Numbered from the stretch's first letter, positions 43,169-53,025 are shown. The stretch is 64,000 nt of DNA from Gracilibacillus sp. YIM 98692 (GCF_010993965.1 NZ_WIXM01000015.1:1-64000), one strand, 5' to 3'. Made by a program: numbers and translations. Notes: a model not told the origin generated them from the sequence alone.

Positions 43169-43804
43169 TTATACATATAGCAATACACTAAAATAGTGTG
43201 CTCCGGTTCCTGCAAGTACAAACAGATGCCAGATGGCATGGTGGTATTTAAAACCGCGCCAAACATAAAACACAGCCCCTACGGTATATAGAAGTCCTCC
43301 AATAACTAAAAGTAATACTCCAGTTGGATGTAAATTGGCAACTAAGGGCTTCCATGTGAAGACGATGAGCCATCCCATCAAAACATATAGTAATGTTGAA
43401 AACACAACAAACTTTTTGACGAAAAAAGCTTTGAAAATAGTCCCAACAACAGCTAATCCCCAAACAACACCAAAAAGTGTCCAGCCTTCCCAGCCCCGAA
43501 TAATTATAAATAGGAAGGGGGTATACGTACCCGCAATAAAAAAGTATATGGAAGAGTGATCCAGTATCTCAAATAAATTTTTTGCTTTTCCTTTTGGTAA
43601 ACTGTGCAGTACGGTTGAACATGTATATAAAAGTAACATGGTAACTCCAAAAAGCGTGTAGCTAACAATATGCCATATAGATCCTTCCATAGAAGATTGG
43701 ACAATAAGTACAACTAAACCGACAATACTTAATGCAAGCCCAATTCCATGAGTCACAGAGTTTGCAATTTCTTCTCTTAGTGAAAATTCATGTGTTGTCC
43801 CCAA
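43169..43804 (-). CDS. hemolysin III / PAQR family membrane protein
   Basis: 211 residues with seven membrane helices and the HlyIII motifs EEIANSVTHGIG, CSTVLHSLP, LDHSSIYFFIAGTYTPF and a C-terminal HAIWHLFVLAGTGAHYF supplying His ligands of the metal site. Members resemble adiponectin receptors; the Bacillus role is unclear and haemolysis should not be assumed. It starts at TTG 43804, ten bases after AAAGGA. A family A repeat stands directly upstream. Confidence 0.88.
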   Translation of the reverse strand: MGTTHEFSLREEIANSVTHGIGLALSIVGLVVLIVQSSMEGSIWHIVSYTLFGVTMLLLYTCSTVLHSLPKGKAKNLFEILDHSSIYFFIAGTYTPFLFIIIRGWEGWTLFGVVWGLAVVGTIFKAFFVKKFVVFSTLLYVLMGWLIVFTWKPLVANLHPTGVLLLVIGGLLYTVGAVFYVWRGFKYHHAIWHLFVLAGTGAHYFSVLLYV

Positions 43805-43822
43805 AATTTTCGCTTCCTTTCT

Positions 43823-43959
43823 TTTATCACGGTGAACAATCGTCCGTAAGATTCCCCTTCAAGATTTAGAATAATGAAAGAAGAATGGAGTTAACGGACG
43901 CTAGCACCCTGATAAGTTTCGCTAACCAAAACCCCCACTGATGAAAAGTCTCACTTTAT
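43823..43959 (+). repeat. dispersed structured repeat family A, copy B
   Basis: TTTATCACGGTGAACAATCG, CGTCCGT/ACGGACG, CACCCTGATAAG are all kept; the apical stem differs. The left arm of the end hairpin is missing, leaving CCCCCACTGATG and AAGTCTCACTTTAT. It fills most of the 234-base gap between two convergent genes' opposite ends. Confidence 0.8.
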
Positions 43960-44038
43960 GACATCATGTACCTTTATTATGAATCTGCTGTATGATGATT
44001 GCAAGAAATTGGTCGATATATGGTATTGGTAAAATTTA

Positions 44039-44929
44039 TTATTTCCTATTTAAGTGTGTTTTAGCGTATGCTTTTCGGTATTCGGTCGGTGTCATTTTTT
44101 CATATTTTTTAAACAATCTCATGAAATATTTCTCATCTTCTATTCCCACCCTATTAGATATGACTTTAATCGGTGATCTTGTACCAACTAACAAATCTTT
44201 TGCTTTGGTAATGCGCAGTTTATGTAAATAGGACTGCAATGTTTTACCGGTTTTCTTTTTAAAGAAACGAGATAAATAGTCTTTATTATAACTAAATTTT
44301 TCAGCAACGTCTGATAAGGAAATTCCTTCAAAAGCGTTAATCCTTGACCATTCGAGGATTTGATTTAAATTCATGTCCCTATCTTGAGATAGGTCACTCG
44401 AAGCATGATGAGGGGATAATGTCTGTTCTGATAATTCAATAAGCATTGACGTCAATAAATAATTCATACTCATCCTTGTATAATAATTGGAATTGTCCAC
44501 ATCTATTAATTGATTAGCCAAAATATTCAGTCGTTGAATGGCGATAGGAGAAGCGTACTTAGGAAAATAGATATCATTCATAATATGGCTGGTTTCAGGA
44601 TTTGTACGAATGTTAATGATTGTGTCTTCATCTAGCTCATCGCTAACTTTTAACGAAGGACATAAAAAATGAAACCAATAAAAAGAAACATGTTTGTTGC
44701 AAATCCGACAACCACTGTGAGATATATGTGGAATAAGAATCAAAACCTCTCCTGGCTTTACATTATATTGTATCCCATCTTGTTGTATATATAAGACCTC
44801 GTTCACCCCGATGATCATTTCATAACTATCAATCGTTCTTTTTTCGTGTTTCCATGGCTCATCCGTGACAAATAGTCCACCTGACACATAATGGAGTGGT
44901 TTGCTGACATTTATTTTTAAATATTCCAT
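44039..44929 (-). CDS. AraC family regulator with cupin sensor domain
   Basis: 296 residues. N-terminal AraC-type cupin (VKPGEVLILIPHISHSG) for sugar binding, then two helix-turn-helix motifs (SLSDVAEKFSYNKDYLSRFFKKKTG; RVGIEDEKYFMRLFKKYEKMTPTEYRKAY). It is divergent from GH127 across a 152-base gap, so it is the probable local activator of the GH127 gene, perhaps responding to arabinose or an arabinoside (inference). Confidence 0.88.
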   Translation of the reverse strand: MEYLKINVSKPLHYVSGGLFVTDEPWKHEKRTIDSYEMIIGVNEVLYIQQDGIQYNVKPGEVLILIPHISHSGCRICNKHVSFYWFHFLCPSLKVSDELDEDTIINIRTNPETSHIMNDIYFPKYASPIAIQRLNILANQLIDVDNSNYYTRMSMNYLLTSMLIELSEQTLSPHHASSDLSQDRDMNLNQILEWSRINAFEGISLSDVAEKFSYNKDYLSRFFKKKTGKTLQSYLHKLRITKAKDLLVGTRSPIKVISNRVGIEDEKYFMRLFKKYEKMTPTEYRKAYAKTHLNRK

Positions 44930-45020
44930 TCTATTATCCTTTCATGTTACATCTAGGATTCATTATATAATAATTTTTTGATTGGTCAAAAAAGTCCACT
45001 ATTTATCCATACAAGACTAC

Positions 45021-45048
45021 TTACATGAAATGTATAAGTTGTTACAAT
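45021..45048 (+). promoter_or_regulatory. candidate promoter of the GH127 gene
   Basis: TTACAT, 16 bases, TACAAT, 34 bases before the GTG start. A weak -35 suits an AraC-activated promoter. Confidence 0.5.
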
Positions 45049-45081
45049 TTACAAAATAGTTATCTAAAGGAGTGACGATAA

Positions 45082-47037
45082 GTGACACAAGTAAAGGATC
45101 ATTTTATGAAAATGAGACCAATTAACTTAAAAAATGTGAAGTTAGATGATGCCTTTTGGAATCCATGGCAAAAACTTGTGAAAGAGGCCATTATTCCATA
45201 TCAATGGGATGCACTTAATGATCGTATTCCTGGAGCTGAACCGAGCCGTACGATTCAAAATTTTGAGATTGCAGCAGGCAAATCTAGTGGAACACATTAT
45301 GGAATGGTTTTTCAAGATAGTGATTTATATAAGTGGATGGAAACGGTTGCTTATTCGCTAGCCAATCAACGAGATGAAAAGTGGGAAAAAATATTTGATG
45401 ATGTGGTCGCTTTAATTGAAGAAGCACAAGAAAATGATGGTTATTTAAATACCTATTTTTCTGTGAATCATCCTGATCAAAAATGGACGAATTTAAAAAA
45501 TGATCATGAGTTATATTGTGCAGGACATTTAATTGAAGCAGCCGTAGCTTATTATGAAGCAACAGGGAAAAAGCGTATTATAGATGTGGTTAGCCGTTTA
45601 GTGGATCATATTCAAACTGTTTTAGGAGACAAGCAAGGGAAAAAACGAGGATATCCAGGTCATCCAGAGATTGAATTAGCCTTAATGAAGTTGTATAAGG
45701 TTACTGGTGAATCTAAATATATGAATTTATGTCAATTCTTTATTGAAGAAAGAGGGAAGCGTAACCCGGTTCATTACTATGATCTAGAGTTAGAAGATCG
45801 TGGTGGCCCAAAGCGATCGGATGACCGAGAGTATGATTATTATCAAGCCCATTTACCTGTGCGAGAACAAAAAACAGTAGAAGGTCATGCCGTACGAGCG
45901 ACATATCTTTATAGTGGAATGATAGATTTAGCGAGTGAATTACAAGATGATGAGCTATTAGAAGTGTGTAAGACGTTATGGGAAAATACAGTGAATAAGC
46001 GAATGTATGTAACTGGCGGTATAGGGTCTTCTGCACATGAAGAACGATTTACTGTTGATTATGATTTGCCAAATGACAGGGCTTATACAGAAACATGTGC
46101 TGCTATTGCCTTAATTATGTGGGCACATCGTATGGTACAGGTAGAAGGAGACAGCCAGTATACGGATGTGTTAGAACGAGCATTATATAATGGAGCACTT
46201 AGTGGGATTTCATTAGATGGAAAAGGCTACTTTTATGTAAATCCATTAGAAGTTTGGCCTCATACCGCTAATTATCGTCATGATATGAAAACAGTAAAAC
46301 CTACTAGACAACAATGGTTTGGTTGTGCATGCTGTCCGCCAAATATCGCAAGGTTACTAGCTTCTCTTGGCCAATATATTTACTCAGCGAATGAGTCAGA
46401 AATTTATGTCCATCTCTTTATTGGTGGAGAGACCTCTTTTTCTATCGACTCAGAGGAAGTGCAATTAACGCAAACATCAAATTACCCATGGGATGGAGAG
46501 GTTCAATTCACTGTTTCCTTGAAAAATGCAACAACTTTTATGTTTGCAACAAGAATTCCAGGATGGTGTAAACAAGCTGCTATTACAGTGAATGGAGAGA
46601 AAGTTTCTTATCAAGTAGAAAAAGGATATGCAAAAATAAACAGAAAATGGAAAGATGGAGATCAGATTCAGTTACGTCTAGATATGCCTGTAGAAGTAGT
46701 TCGTGCGCATCCGGAAGTGAGAGAAAATGCAGGGAAAGTAGCTCTGCAAAGAGGCCCGCTTGTTTATTGTATAGAAGAAGTAGATAATGGTCGTAACTTA
46801 CACGCCATTCAGTTACCTGCATCACAGACATTCGATGTTCTATTTGATGAAACACTATTAAATGGAGTATCCGCGATTCATGGCAAAGCAGTCAAGACTG
46901 ATTTATCTAAAATAGAAAATAGTTTATATGCAACAGATTCTTATCCTGAAAAAGACATAAAAATAAAAGCGATACCTTATTATGCATGGTGTAATCGTGG
47001 TGAAAATGAAATGATGGTATGGATTCGTGAGAAATAA
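45082..47037 (+). CDS. GH127 beta-L-arabinofuranosidase
   Basis: 651 residues, cytoplasmic, matching the zinc- and Cys-dependent GH127 enzymes such as HypBA1. Zn/active-site residues are visible: Glu337 and Cys339 in YTETCAAIALIMW, and Cys415, Cys417 and Cys418 in WFGCACCPPNIAR, where the first of the CC pair is the nucleophile. N-terminal DDAFWNPWQKLVKEAIIPYQW is typical. It removes beta-linked L-arabinofuranose. GTG start with AAAGGAG upstream. It is a single gene ended by its own terminator. Confidence 0.92.
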   Translation: MTQVKDHFMKMRPINLKNVKLDDAFWNPWQKLVKEAIIPYQWDALNDRIPGAEPSRTIQNFEIAAGKSSGTHYGMVFQDSDLYKWMETVAYSLANQRDEKWEKIFDDVVALIEEAQENDGYLNTYFSVNHPDQKWTNLKNDHELYCAGHLIEAAVAYYEATGKKRIIDVVSRLVDHIQTVLGDKQGKKRGYPGHPEIELALMKLYKVTGESKYMNLCQFFIEERGKRNPVHYYDLELEDRGGPKRSDDREYDYYQAHLPVREQKTVEGHAVRATYLYSGMIDLASELQDDELLEVCKTLWENTVNKRMYVTGGIGSSAHEERFTVDYDLPNDRAYTETCAAIALIMWAHRMVQVEGDSQYTDVLERALYNGALSGISLDGKGYFYVNPLEVWPHTANYRHDMKTVKPTRQQWFGCACCPPNIARLLASLGQYIYSANESEIYVHLFIGGETSFSIDSEEVQLTQTSNYPWDGEVQFTVSLKNATTFMFATRIPGWCKQAAITVNGEKVSYQVEKGYAKINRKWKDGDQIQLRLDMPVEVVRAHPEVRENAGKVALQRGPLVYCIEEVDNGRNLHAIQLPASQTFDVLFDETLLNGVSAIHGKAVKTDLSKIENSLYATDSYPEKDIKIKAIPYYAWCNRGENEMMVWIREK

Positions 47038-47087
47038 TGTTTTAATTTTAAAACGCTTTCTTAATTAATTGACAGAGGATCTTTAAA

Positions 47088-47140
47088 AGACATATAATGC
47101 CTATAGGATTAACTTACTGGGCTAGTATATGTCTTTTTTT
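47088..47140 (+). terminator. terminator of the GH127 gene
   Basis: AGACATATA pairs with TATATGTCT and is followed by T7; the loop holds a smaller GCC/GGC stem. Confidence 0.7.
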
Positions 47141-47176
47141 GCTAAGTTTGTTTAAAGGATGAACTTAGTTAAGGGT

Positions 47177-47333
47177 TTTATCACGGTGAACAATCGTCTG
47201 TAAGACCCCCACTTCAAGACTTAGAATTATGAAAAAAGTAGAAGTCGGGGATAACGGACGCTAGCACCCTGATAAGTTTCGCTAACCATCAGTGGGGATG
47301 AACAACCCCCCACTGATGGAAGTCTCACTTTAT
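47177..47333 (+). repeat. dispersed structured repeat family A, copy C (most complete)
   Basis: TTTATCACGGTG...CACCCTGATAAG, CGTCTGT...ACGGACG (G-U pair kept), apical CCCCCACTTC/GAAGTCGGGG, then end hairpin CCATCAGTGGGG/CCCCACTGATGG and GAAGTCTCACTTTATA. It occupies the leader of the GH43 gene that follows. Confidence 0.85.
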
Positions 47334-47370
47334 AAATCGCTATTAGTTGTTGTTAAAAAGGAGTGTCATG

Positions 47371-48957
47371 ATGACAAAGATTCAAAATCCGATATTATCG
47401 GGGTATCATCCAGACCCATCGATTTTACGAGTGAAAAATGATTATTATATTGCAGTGTCAACTTTTGAATGGTTTCCAGGTGTACAAATCTATCATTCTA
47501 AAGATCTAGTAAACTGGGAGTTACTAACTTATCCTCTAACTAGATCTTCACAATTAAATATGATAGGGAATCCAAATTCTGGCGGAGTATGGGCACCATG
47601 TTTATCTTATTCAAACGGAAAGTTTTATCTGATCTATACAGATGTTAAAAGTAGAAAAGGAGCCTTTAAAGATACACACAACTACCTTGTAACTGCTGAT
47701 GATATAGAAGGACCTTGGAGTGAACCAATTTATTTAAATAGCAGCGGTTTTGATCCTTCTCTTTTTCATGATGATGATGGAGAAAAATGGCTAGTCAATA
47801 TGATTTGGGATCATCGAAAGGGTAATCATTCCTTCGCTGGTATTGCATTACAAGAATATTCAGAGGAAGAAAAAAAGCTGGTAGGTCCCATTCGAAATAT
47901 TTTTAAAGGAACCGAGCTAGGATTAACCGAGGCACCGCATCTTTATAAGAGAAATGGCTACTATTATCTATTAACTGCTGAAGGAGGTACAGAGTATAAC
48001 CATGCTGCAACGATGGCTCGATCTACCTCTTTGTTTGGTCCCTACGAAGTAGATCCAACGAATCCCATACTAACATCAGATCAATCTAAAAAGTCTGATC
48101 AATTGCAAAAAGCTGGTCATGGAAGTCTAGTGGAAACCCAAAATGGAGAGTGGTATATGGCTCATTTGTGTGGGAGACCGGTGGTTGATGATAAGTGTAT
48201 TCTAGGGCGAGAAACGGCAATACAAAAGTGTTATTGGACAGAGGATGATTGGATCCGTATTGAAGGTGGACCAAACCCTCAGTTTGAAGTAGAAGCACCA
48301 GATTTACCAGTATTTCATATTCAAGACAACAAGGAAAAAGATGATTTCAATGGAAATCAATTAGCCAGGTATTGGAATGCCCTACGTCGAACATTAGACG
48401 GAAATTGGTATTCGTTAACAGATTGGCCAGGGTATCTTCGTTTATATGGGGAAGAATCAATGGCTTCTGGACATCAGCAAAGTATGATCATGAGAAGGTT
48501 AGAAGATTTTCATGTGGAATTAGAGACAGCTATCCAATTTGAACCGGAACACTTTCAACAAATGGCTGGTCTTATGATCTACTATGATACAGAGGATCAT
48601 GTTTACTTAAGGGTGACTCATCATGAAGAAATAGGAAAATGTATTGGAATCATCGAAACGAAGTATGGAGAATACGATGAGTTGTTAGAAAAAGATATTG
48701 CGTTACCTGATGAGTATGTAGTTTTTTTGAAAGCGGTTATAGACCGTCATATCTTACAATTTTATTATGGAACCAATGCAGGAGATTGGCATCGTATTGG
48801 CGAAGAAATAGATATTGGGCATCTGTCAGATGATGATGCTGATTTAATTCGTTTTACTGGTACATTTGTCGGGATGAGTGCACAAGATTTAAGTGGGCAG
48901 CGAAAGCATGCTGATTTTGATTACTTTCGATATAAAAAGATAAAGGATAACAAATAA
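47371..48957 (+). CDS. xynB: GH43 beta-xylosidase (XynB type)
   Basis: 528 residues: catalytic propeller with base Asp in GYHPDPSILR, VSTFEWFPGVQIYHSKDLVNW, pKa Asp in GFDPSLFHDDDGEKW and acid Glu in LTEAPHLYKRNGYYYLLTAEGG, then the C-terminal GH43 beta-sandwich (DDFNGNQLARYWNALRR; HVYLRVTHHEE). This two-domain form is the intracellular xylan beta-1,4-xylosidase class. ATG 47371 has AAAAGGAG seven bases before; another ATG lies three bases earlier. It is the first gene of a unit with ThuA and three further sugar enzymes. Confidence 0.92.
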   Translation: MTKIQNPILSGYHPDPSILRVKNDYYIAVSTFEWFPGVQIYHSKDLVNWELLTYPLTRSSQLNMIGNPNSGGVWAPCLSYSNGKFYLIYTDVKSRKGAFKDTHNYLVTADDIEGPWSEPIYLNSSGFDPSLFHDDDGEKWLVNMIWDHRKGNHSFAGIALQEYSEEEKKLVGPIRNIFKGTELGLTEAPHLYKRNGYYYLLTAEGGTEYNHAATMARSTSLFGPYEVDPTNPILTSDQSKKSDQLQKAGHGSLVETQNGEWYMAHLCGRPVVDDKCILGRETAIQKCYWTEDDWIRIEGGPNPQFEVEAPDLPVFHIQDNKEKDDFNGNQLARYWNALRRTLDGNWYSLTDWPGYLRLYGEESMASGHQQSMIMRRLEDFHVELETAIQFEPEHFQQMAGLMIYYDTEDHVYLRVTHHEEIGKCIGIIETKYGEYDELLEKDIALPDEYVVFLKAVIDRHILQFYYGTNAGDWHRIGEEIDIGHLSDDDADLIRFTGTFVGMSAQDLSGQRKHADFDYFRYKKIKDNK

Positions 48958-48973
48958 AGGAAGGAGCATAAAC

Positions 48974-49624
48974 ATGAAGAAAGCGCTGATTTTTCAAGGT
49001 GGTTGGCAAGGGCATGAACCAGAGGAAGTTGCCAACATTCTTGCTGGTATATTGGAAGAAGAAAACTTCCAAGTAAAAATTACCGATACTTTAAATACGC
49101 TTGCAGAGGATGATCTTACAGAGTATGACTTAATTGTACCTAATTGGACACAAGGAAAAATTGAGCAAGAACAATTACAGCCATTGTTAGAAGCTGTGGA
49201 AAAAGGAACAGGACTAGCAGGTTTACATGGAGGTATGGGTGATTCCTTTCGTTGGGAGGTAGAGTATCAATTTATGGTAGGAGGTCAATGGGTTGCACAC
49301 CCAGGAAATGATGGAGTCCCCTATCATGTTCATATTGTAGACCCAGATCATCCGTTAACAGAGGGAATGGAAGATTTTAAAGTGGTTTCTGAGCAATATT
49401 ATATGCATGTTGATCCTGCCGTAAATGTACATGTGACGACACGATTCCCTGTTGCAGAAGGGCCATATGAAACGAATGGAGAAGTGGACATGCCAGTCGT
49501 TTGGACCAAGAAATGGGGAAAGGGGAAAGTCTATTATTGCGGTTTAGGACATGTAGCAGAAATTGTCCGGATGCCAGAAGTAACCAAGCTGATGAGAAAT
49601 GGAATGACTTGGGCAAGTAGATAA
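48974..49624 (+). CDS. ThuA-like domain protein
   Basis: 216 residues of the ThuA fold (type 1 glutamine amidotransferase-like, without its Cys). Motifs are FQGGWQGHEPEEVANIL, LIVPNWTQGKIEQ, GLAGLHGGMGDSFRW and VVWTKKWGKGKVYYCGLGH. ThuA proteins occur with Gfo/Idh dehydrogenases and take part in 3-keto-disaccharide use, but their chemistry is poorly known. It starts 17 bases after the GH43 stop and is followed by gfo-TIM barrel-gfo. Confidence 0.85.
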   Translation: MKKALIFQGGWQGHEPEEVANILAGILEEENFQVKITDTLNTLAEDDLTEYDLIVPNWTQGKIEQEQLQPLLEAVEKGTGLAGLHGGMGDSFRWEVEYQFMVGGQWVAHPGNDGVPYHVHIVDPDHPLTEGMEDFKVVSEQYYMHVDPAVNVHVTTRFPVAEGPYETNGEVDMPVVWTKKWGKGKVYYCGLGHVAEIVRMPEVTKLMRNGMTWASR

Positions 49625-49653
49625 AGTATGTACTAACAAAATGAGGTGACGTA

Positions 49654-50769
49654 ATGGAGCAATTAAATGTTGGCATTGTCGGTTGTGGAAATATAAGCCG
49701 AATTTATTTAAAAAATGCTTCTCGCTTTGATAATTTTGAAATAAAGGCCGTAGCTGACTTAGTACTGCATCGTGCCAAGAAAACGGCATTAGAGTTTAAT
49801 ATACCAAAAGCCTATACAACTGAAGAACTTATCGCAGATCCAGAAATTGATGTGGTGATTAATTTAACCATTCCAGCGGTTCATGCTGATGTAGCTATTC
49901 AAGCATTGCAGGCTGGAAAACATGTATATGGAGAAAAACCACTAGCTGTTTCTAGAGAAGATGGCAAGAAAATGATCAATTTAGCAAAAGAAAAAGGATT
50001 ATATATTGGAAATTCACCTGATACTTTCTTAGGAGCGGGGATTCAAACATGTAAAAAGCTAATCGATGATGGCCAAATCGGCAAGCCTATCTCTGCAACT
50101 GCTTTTATGATGAACCCAGGACATGAAAGCTGGCATCCAGATCCTCACTTTTATTATCACAAGGGGGGAGGACCTATGTTTGATATGGGACCTTATTACC
50201 TCACAGCACTGATTGCTTTAATGGGGCCCGTTCAACGAGTTACGGGATCCGCACAGAAAACTTACGAGGAGCGCACAATTACCAGTGCTGAAAAGTATGG
50301 AGAAAAGATTAAAGTAGAAGTGCCGACTCAAATTAACGGAGTACTTGATTTCGAAAATGGTGCAGTGGCGTCGATCATTACAAGTTTTGATACATGGCAT
50401 CATCGACTTCCTCATATCGAAATCTATGGAACGGAAGGGAGTATTGCAGTACCTGATCCTAATACTTTTGGAGGACCAGTTTATCTTAGAAAAAGTGAGG
50501 ATAAAGAATGGAAAGAGATAGATTTTACTCATGGTTTTTCTACAAATAGCAGAGGGCTTGGTGTTGCCGAAATGATTGATGCTATTCTTTCTAATAGACC
50601 ATCACGAGCAAATGGGGAAATAGCTTACCATGTATTAGATATTATGCATGGTATCCATGATGCTTCTGAACAAGGACAGCATTGCTATGTGAATAGTTCA
50701 TGTATTCAACCAGAAACACTACCTGTTGGCATTGATGAAGATAGCTTTTCTAATAAATTAAAAATATGA
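49654..50769 (+). CDS. Gfo/Idh/MocA family oxidoreductase
   Basis: 371 residues; GIVGCGNISRIYLKN dinucleotide motif, NLTIPAVHADVAI, YGEKPLA with the conserved Lys, and GGGPMFDMGPYYLTALIALMG with the catalytic Asp and Tyr in place of the usual His. It is preceded by GAGGTGACG and followed nine bases later by a TIM-barrel gene. It probably oxidises a glycoside or free sugar hydroxyl. Confidence 0.88.
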   Translation: MEQLNVGIVGCGNISRIYLKNASRFDNFEIKAVADLVLHRAKKTALEFNIPKAYTTEELIADPEIDVVINLTIPAVHADVAIQALQAGKHVYGEKPLAVSREDGKKMINLAKEKGLYIGNSPDTFLGAGIQTCKKLIDDGQIGKPISATAFMMNPGHESWHPDPHFYYHKGGGPMFDMGPYYLTALIALMGPVQRVTGSAQKTYEERTITSAEKYGEKIKVEVPTQINGVLDFENGAVASIITSFDTWHHRLPHIEIYGTEGSIAVPDPNTFGGPVYLRKSEDKEWKEIDFTHGFSTNSRGLGVAEMIDAILSNRPSRANGEIAYHVLDIMHGIHDASEQGQHCYVNSSCIQPETLPVGIDEDSFSNKLKI

Positions 50770-50778
50770 GGTGATCCA

Positions 50779-51747
50779 ATGAAATTAGGAGTTTTCGCTG
50801 TTTTATTTGGTGACAAATCTTTGGATGAAGCACTAGACAAGATTCAAGCAGCTGGGTTAGAAACGGTTGAAGTGGGTACAGGTGGTTATCCAGGTGATAG
50901 TCATTGTAACCCGCAAGAATTATTAAACGATGAAGCTAAACTTCAAGCTTTTAAGGAAGCATTTTCTAAACGAAACCTTGAAATTTGTGCCTTAAGTTGT
51001 CATGGAAATCCGTTGCACCCAAATGAAAATATTTCTAATTCACATCACACACAATTTGAACAAACGGTATTGTTAGCTGAAAAGCTAGGAGTGGAAACAG
51101 TGGTGACTTTTTCTGGATGCCCTGGAGAATCAGATTATTCCCAACATCCTGTTTGGGTGACGGCAGCATGGCCGGATGATCACCCAGAAGTACTCAAATG
51201 GCAATGGGAACAAAAAGTCATTCCTTATTGGCGAGAGCAAAACCAGTTTTTGAAAGATCACCATGTTCGTGTTGCGATTGAGCCACACCCAGGGTTTGTT
51301 GTTTATAACAACGAAACCGCTTTAAAATTAAGAGAAGCGTGCGGAAAGCAAATTGGAGTCAACTTTGACCCAAGTCACTTGTTCTGGCAGCAAATGGATC
51401 CTGTTGTAAGTATTAAGGAGCTTGGTGAGCATGATGCGTTGTTCCATTTCCATGCAAAAGATACCGCGATGGATCAACAAAATACAGCAGCCAACGGTGT
51501 ATTAGATACGAAACCTTATAGTGATGAATTAAATCGTTCTTGGATTTTCCGAACCATCGGATATGGGAATGGGGAAGAAGAGTGGAAAAGAATTATATCT
51601 GCCCTTCAACTCGTTGGTTATCAAGGCTCTGTAAGTATCGAGCATGAGGACAGTCTTATGTCCGTTGATGAAGGCTTCCACAAAGCTGTTGAATTATTGA
51701 AGAGTGCTATGATAAAAGAGAAAGTTGGTGAAATGTGGTGGGCGTAA
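50779..51747 (+). CDS. TIM-barrel sugar isomerase/epimerase or lyase (xylose isomerase-like)
   Basis: 322 residues of the AP-endonuclease-2 / IolE-type barrel. Metal-binding residues are visible in order: Glu in VAIEPHPGFVVYNNE, Asp in VNFDPSHLFWQQ, His in LFHFHAKD and Glu in SIEHEDSL. Related proteins isomerise or epimerise keto-sugars or eliminate the aglycone from 3-keto-glycosides. Its 3' end overlaps the following Gfo/Idh gene by 13 bases. Confidence 0.87.
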   Translation: MKLGVFAVLFGDKSLDEALDKIQAAGLETVEVGTGGYPGDSHCNPQELLNDEAKLQAFKEAFSKRNLEICALSCHGNPLHPNENISNSHHTQFEQTVLLAEKLGVETVVTFSGCPGESDYSQHPVWVTAAWPDDHPEVLKWQWEQKVIPYWREQNQFLKDHHVRVAIEPHPGFVVYNNETALKLREACGKQIGVNFDPSHLFWQQMDPVVSIKELGEHDALFHFHAKDTAMDQQNTAANGVLDTKPYSDELNRSWIFRTIGYGNGEEEWKRIISALQLVGYQGSVSIEHEDSLMSVDEGFHKAVELLKSAMIKEKVGEMWWA

Positions 51748-52895
51748 AAAAGATAAGAGTTGGCATGGTTGGTTATCAATTTATGGGAAAAGCGCATAGC
51801 CATGCCTATCGGGATCTTCCCTTTTATTTTGATAATCCTTTGAAGCCTGAACTAAAAGTAATTGCGGGTCGAAATGAAGAAGCGGTCAAAGAAGCACAGG
51901 GAAAAATGGGTTGGGATTCGTATGAAACAGATTGGCGTAAAGTCATCGAGCGTGATGATATTGATGTGATCGATATTGTAACACCAAACCATACTCATGC
52001 TGAGATTGCGATTGCTGCGGCAGAAGCAGGAAAGCATATTATTACAGAAAAACCATTAGCCTTAACCGTAGACGAAGCGAAGAAAATGCTTAATGCGGTT
52101 GAAAAAAATGGTGTGAAACATATGATCTGTCATAATTATCGTTTTGCCCCAGCGGTACAATATGCCAAAAAATTAATCGAAGCTGGCAAGATTGGCCGAG
52201 TCTATCATTATCGTGCAAATTATCTTCAAGATTTTATTATGGATCCTAACTTCCCGCTAGTTTGGCGTTTGAAAAAAGAGGTGTCAGGAACCGGTGCATT
52301 AGGTGACATTGGCGCACATAGCATTGACTTAGCACGCTTTTTGATCGGTGAATTTAAAGAAGTATCAGGAACGATGGAAACTTTTATTAAAGACCGCCCG
52401 ATTGGAGAAATGACCGGTGGATTAAACGCCAAAGGAGATAACGAGAAAATGGGAGAAGTGACGGTTGATGATGCTGTTGCTTTCCTCGCTCGCTTTGAGA
52501 ATGGTGCACTTGGTACTTTTGAAGCGACACGTTTTGCTGGAGGTAACCGTAATAAAAATAAATTTGAAATTAATGGTGAGAAAGGCTCTATTCGTTGGGA
52601 TATGGAAAACATGAATAATTTAGAAGTCTATTTTGCAGATGATGAAGAAGGTCTTCAAGGCTTTAGACTTATTAATTGTACAGAAGAAGTACATCCATAT
52701 GTTGGAGCATACTGGCCACCTGGTCATATTATTGGGTATGAACATACGTTTATTCATTTAATTGATGAATTTTTCCGAGGAATAGCAAATGATAAGCAAC
52801 CTGCCCCGAACTTTGAAGACGGAGTAAAAAATCAAATAATATTAGAAGCAGTAGAGAAATCATCTAAAGAAAAACGGTGGATAGATATTCAATAA
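51735..52895 (+). CDS. Gfo/Idh/MocA family oxidoreductase
   Basis: 386 residues; GMVGYQFMGKAHSHAYRD, VTPNHTHAEIAI, ITEKPLALTVDEAKKM and SGTGALGDIGAHSIDLARFLIG with catalytic Asp/His. This longer subfamily includes enzymes acting on glycosides and inositols. GTG start inside the preceding gene, with a weak ribosome site, indicating translational coupling. It is the last gene of the GH43-ThuA-Gfo-TIM-Gfo unit. Confidence 0.88.
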   Translation: MVGVKKIRVGMVGYQFMGKAHSHAYRDLPFYFDNPLKPELKVIAGRNEEAVKEAQGKMGWDSYETDWRKVIERDDIDVIDIVTPNHTHAEIAIAAAEAGKHIITEKPLALTVDEAKKMLNAVEKNGVKHMICHNYRFAPAVQYAKKLIEAGKIGRVYHYRANYLQDFIMDPNFPLVWRLKKEVSGTGALGDIGAHSIDLARFLIGEFKEVSGTMETFIKDRPIGEMTGGLNAKGDNEKMGEVTVDDAVAFLARFENGALGTFEATRFAGGNRNKNKFEINGEKGSIRWDMENMNNLEVYFADDEEGLQGFRLINCTEEVHPYVGAYWPPGHIIGYEHTFIHLIDEFFRGIANDKQPAPNFEDGVKNQIILEAVEKSSKEKRWIDIQ

Positions 52896-53025
52896 GATCA
52901 TGTATAACACCATTCTAATAGAGTCGAGATATCCCCAGTTTTTTATTACACAGTAGAACAAAACTGCGAGATAACCTGATAAGGGATCTCTTACCAATTT
53001 AATGACTAATGAGTGCTATATCCCC

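Noticed and set aside
47048-47061. TTAAAACGCTTTCT as a cre site
   Set aside because: Two mismatches to the consensus, including the outer bases, and the site is over 300 bases from the next start codon.
47069-47098. TTGACA-18-TATAAT promoter-like sequence
   Set aside because: The -10 box lies inside the stem of the GH127 terminator, so a productive start is doubtful; kept as terminator.
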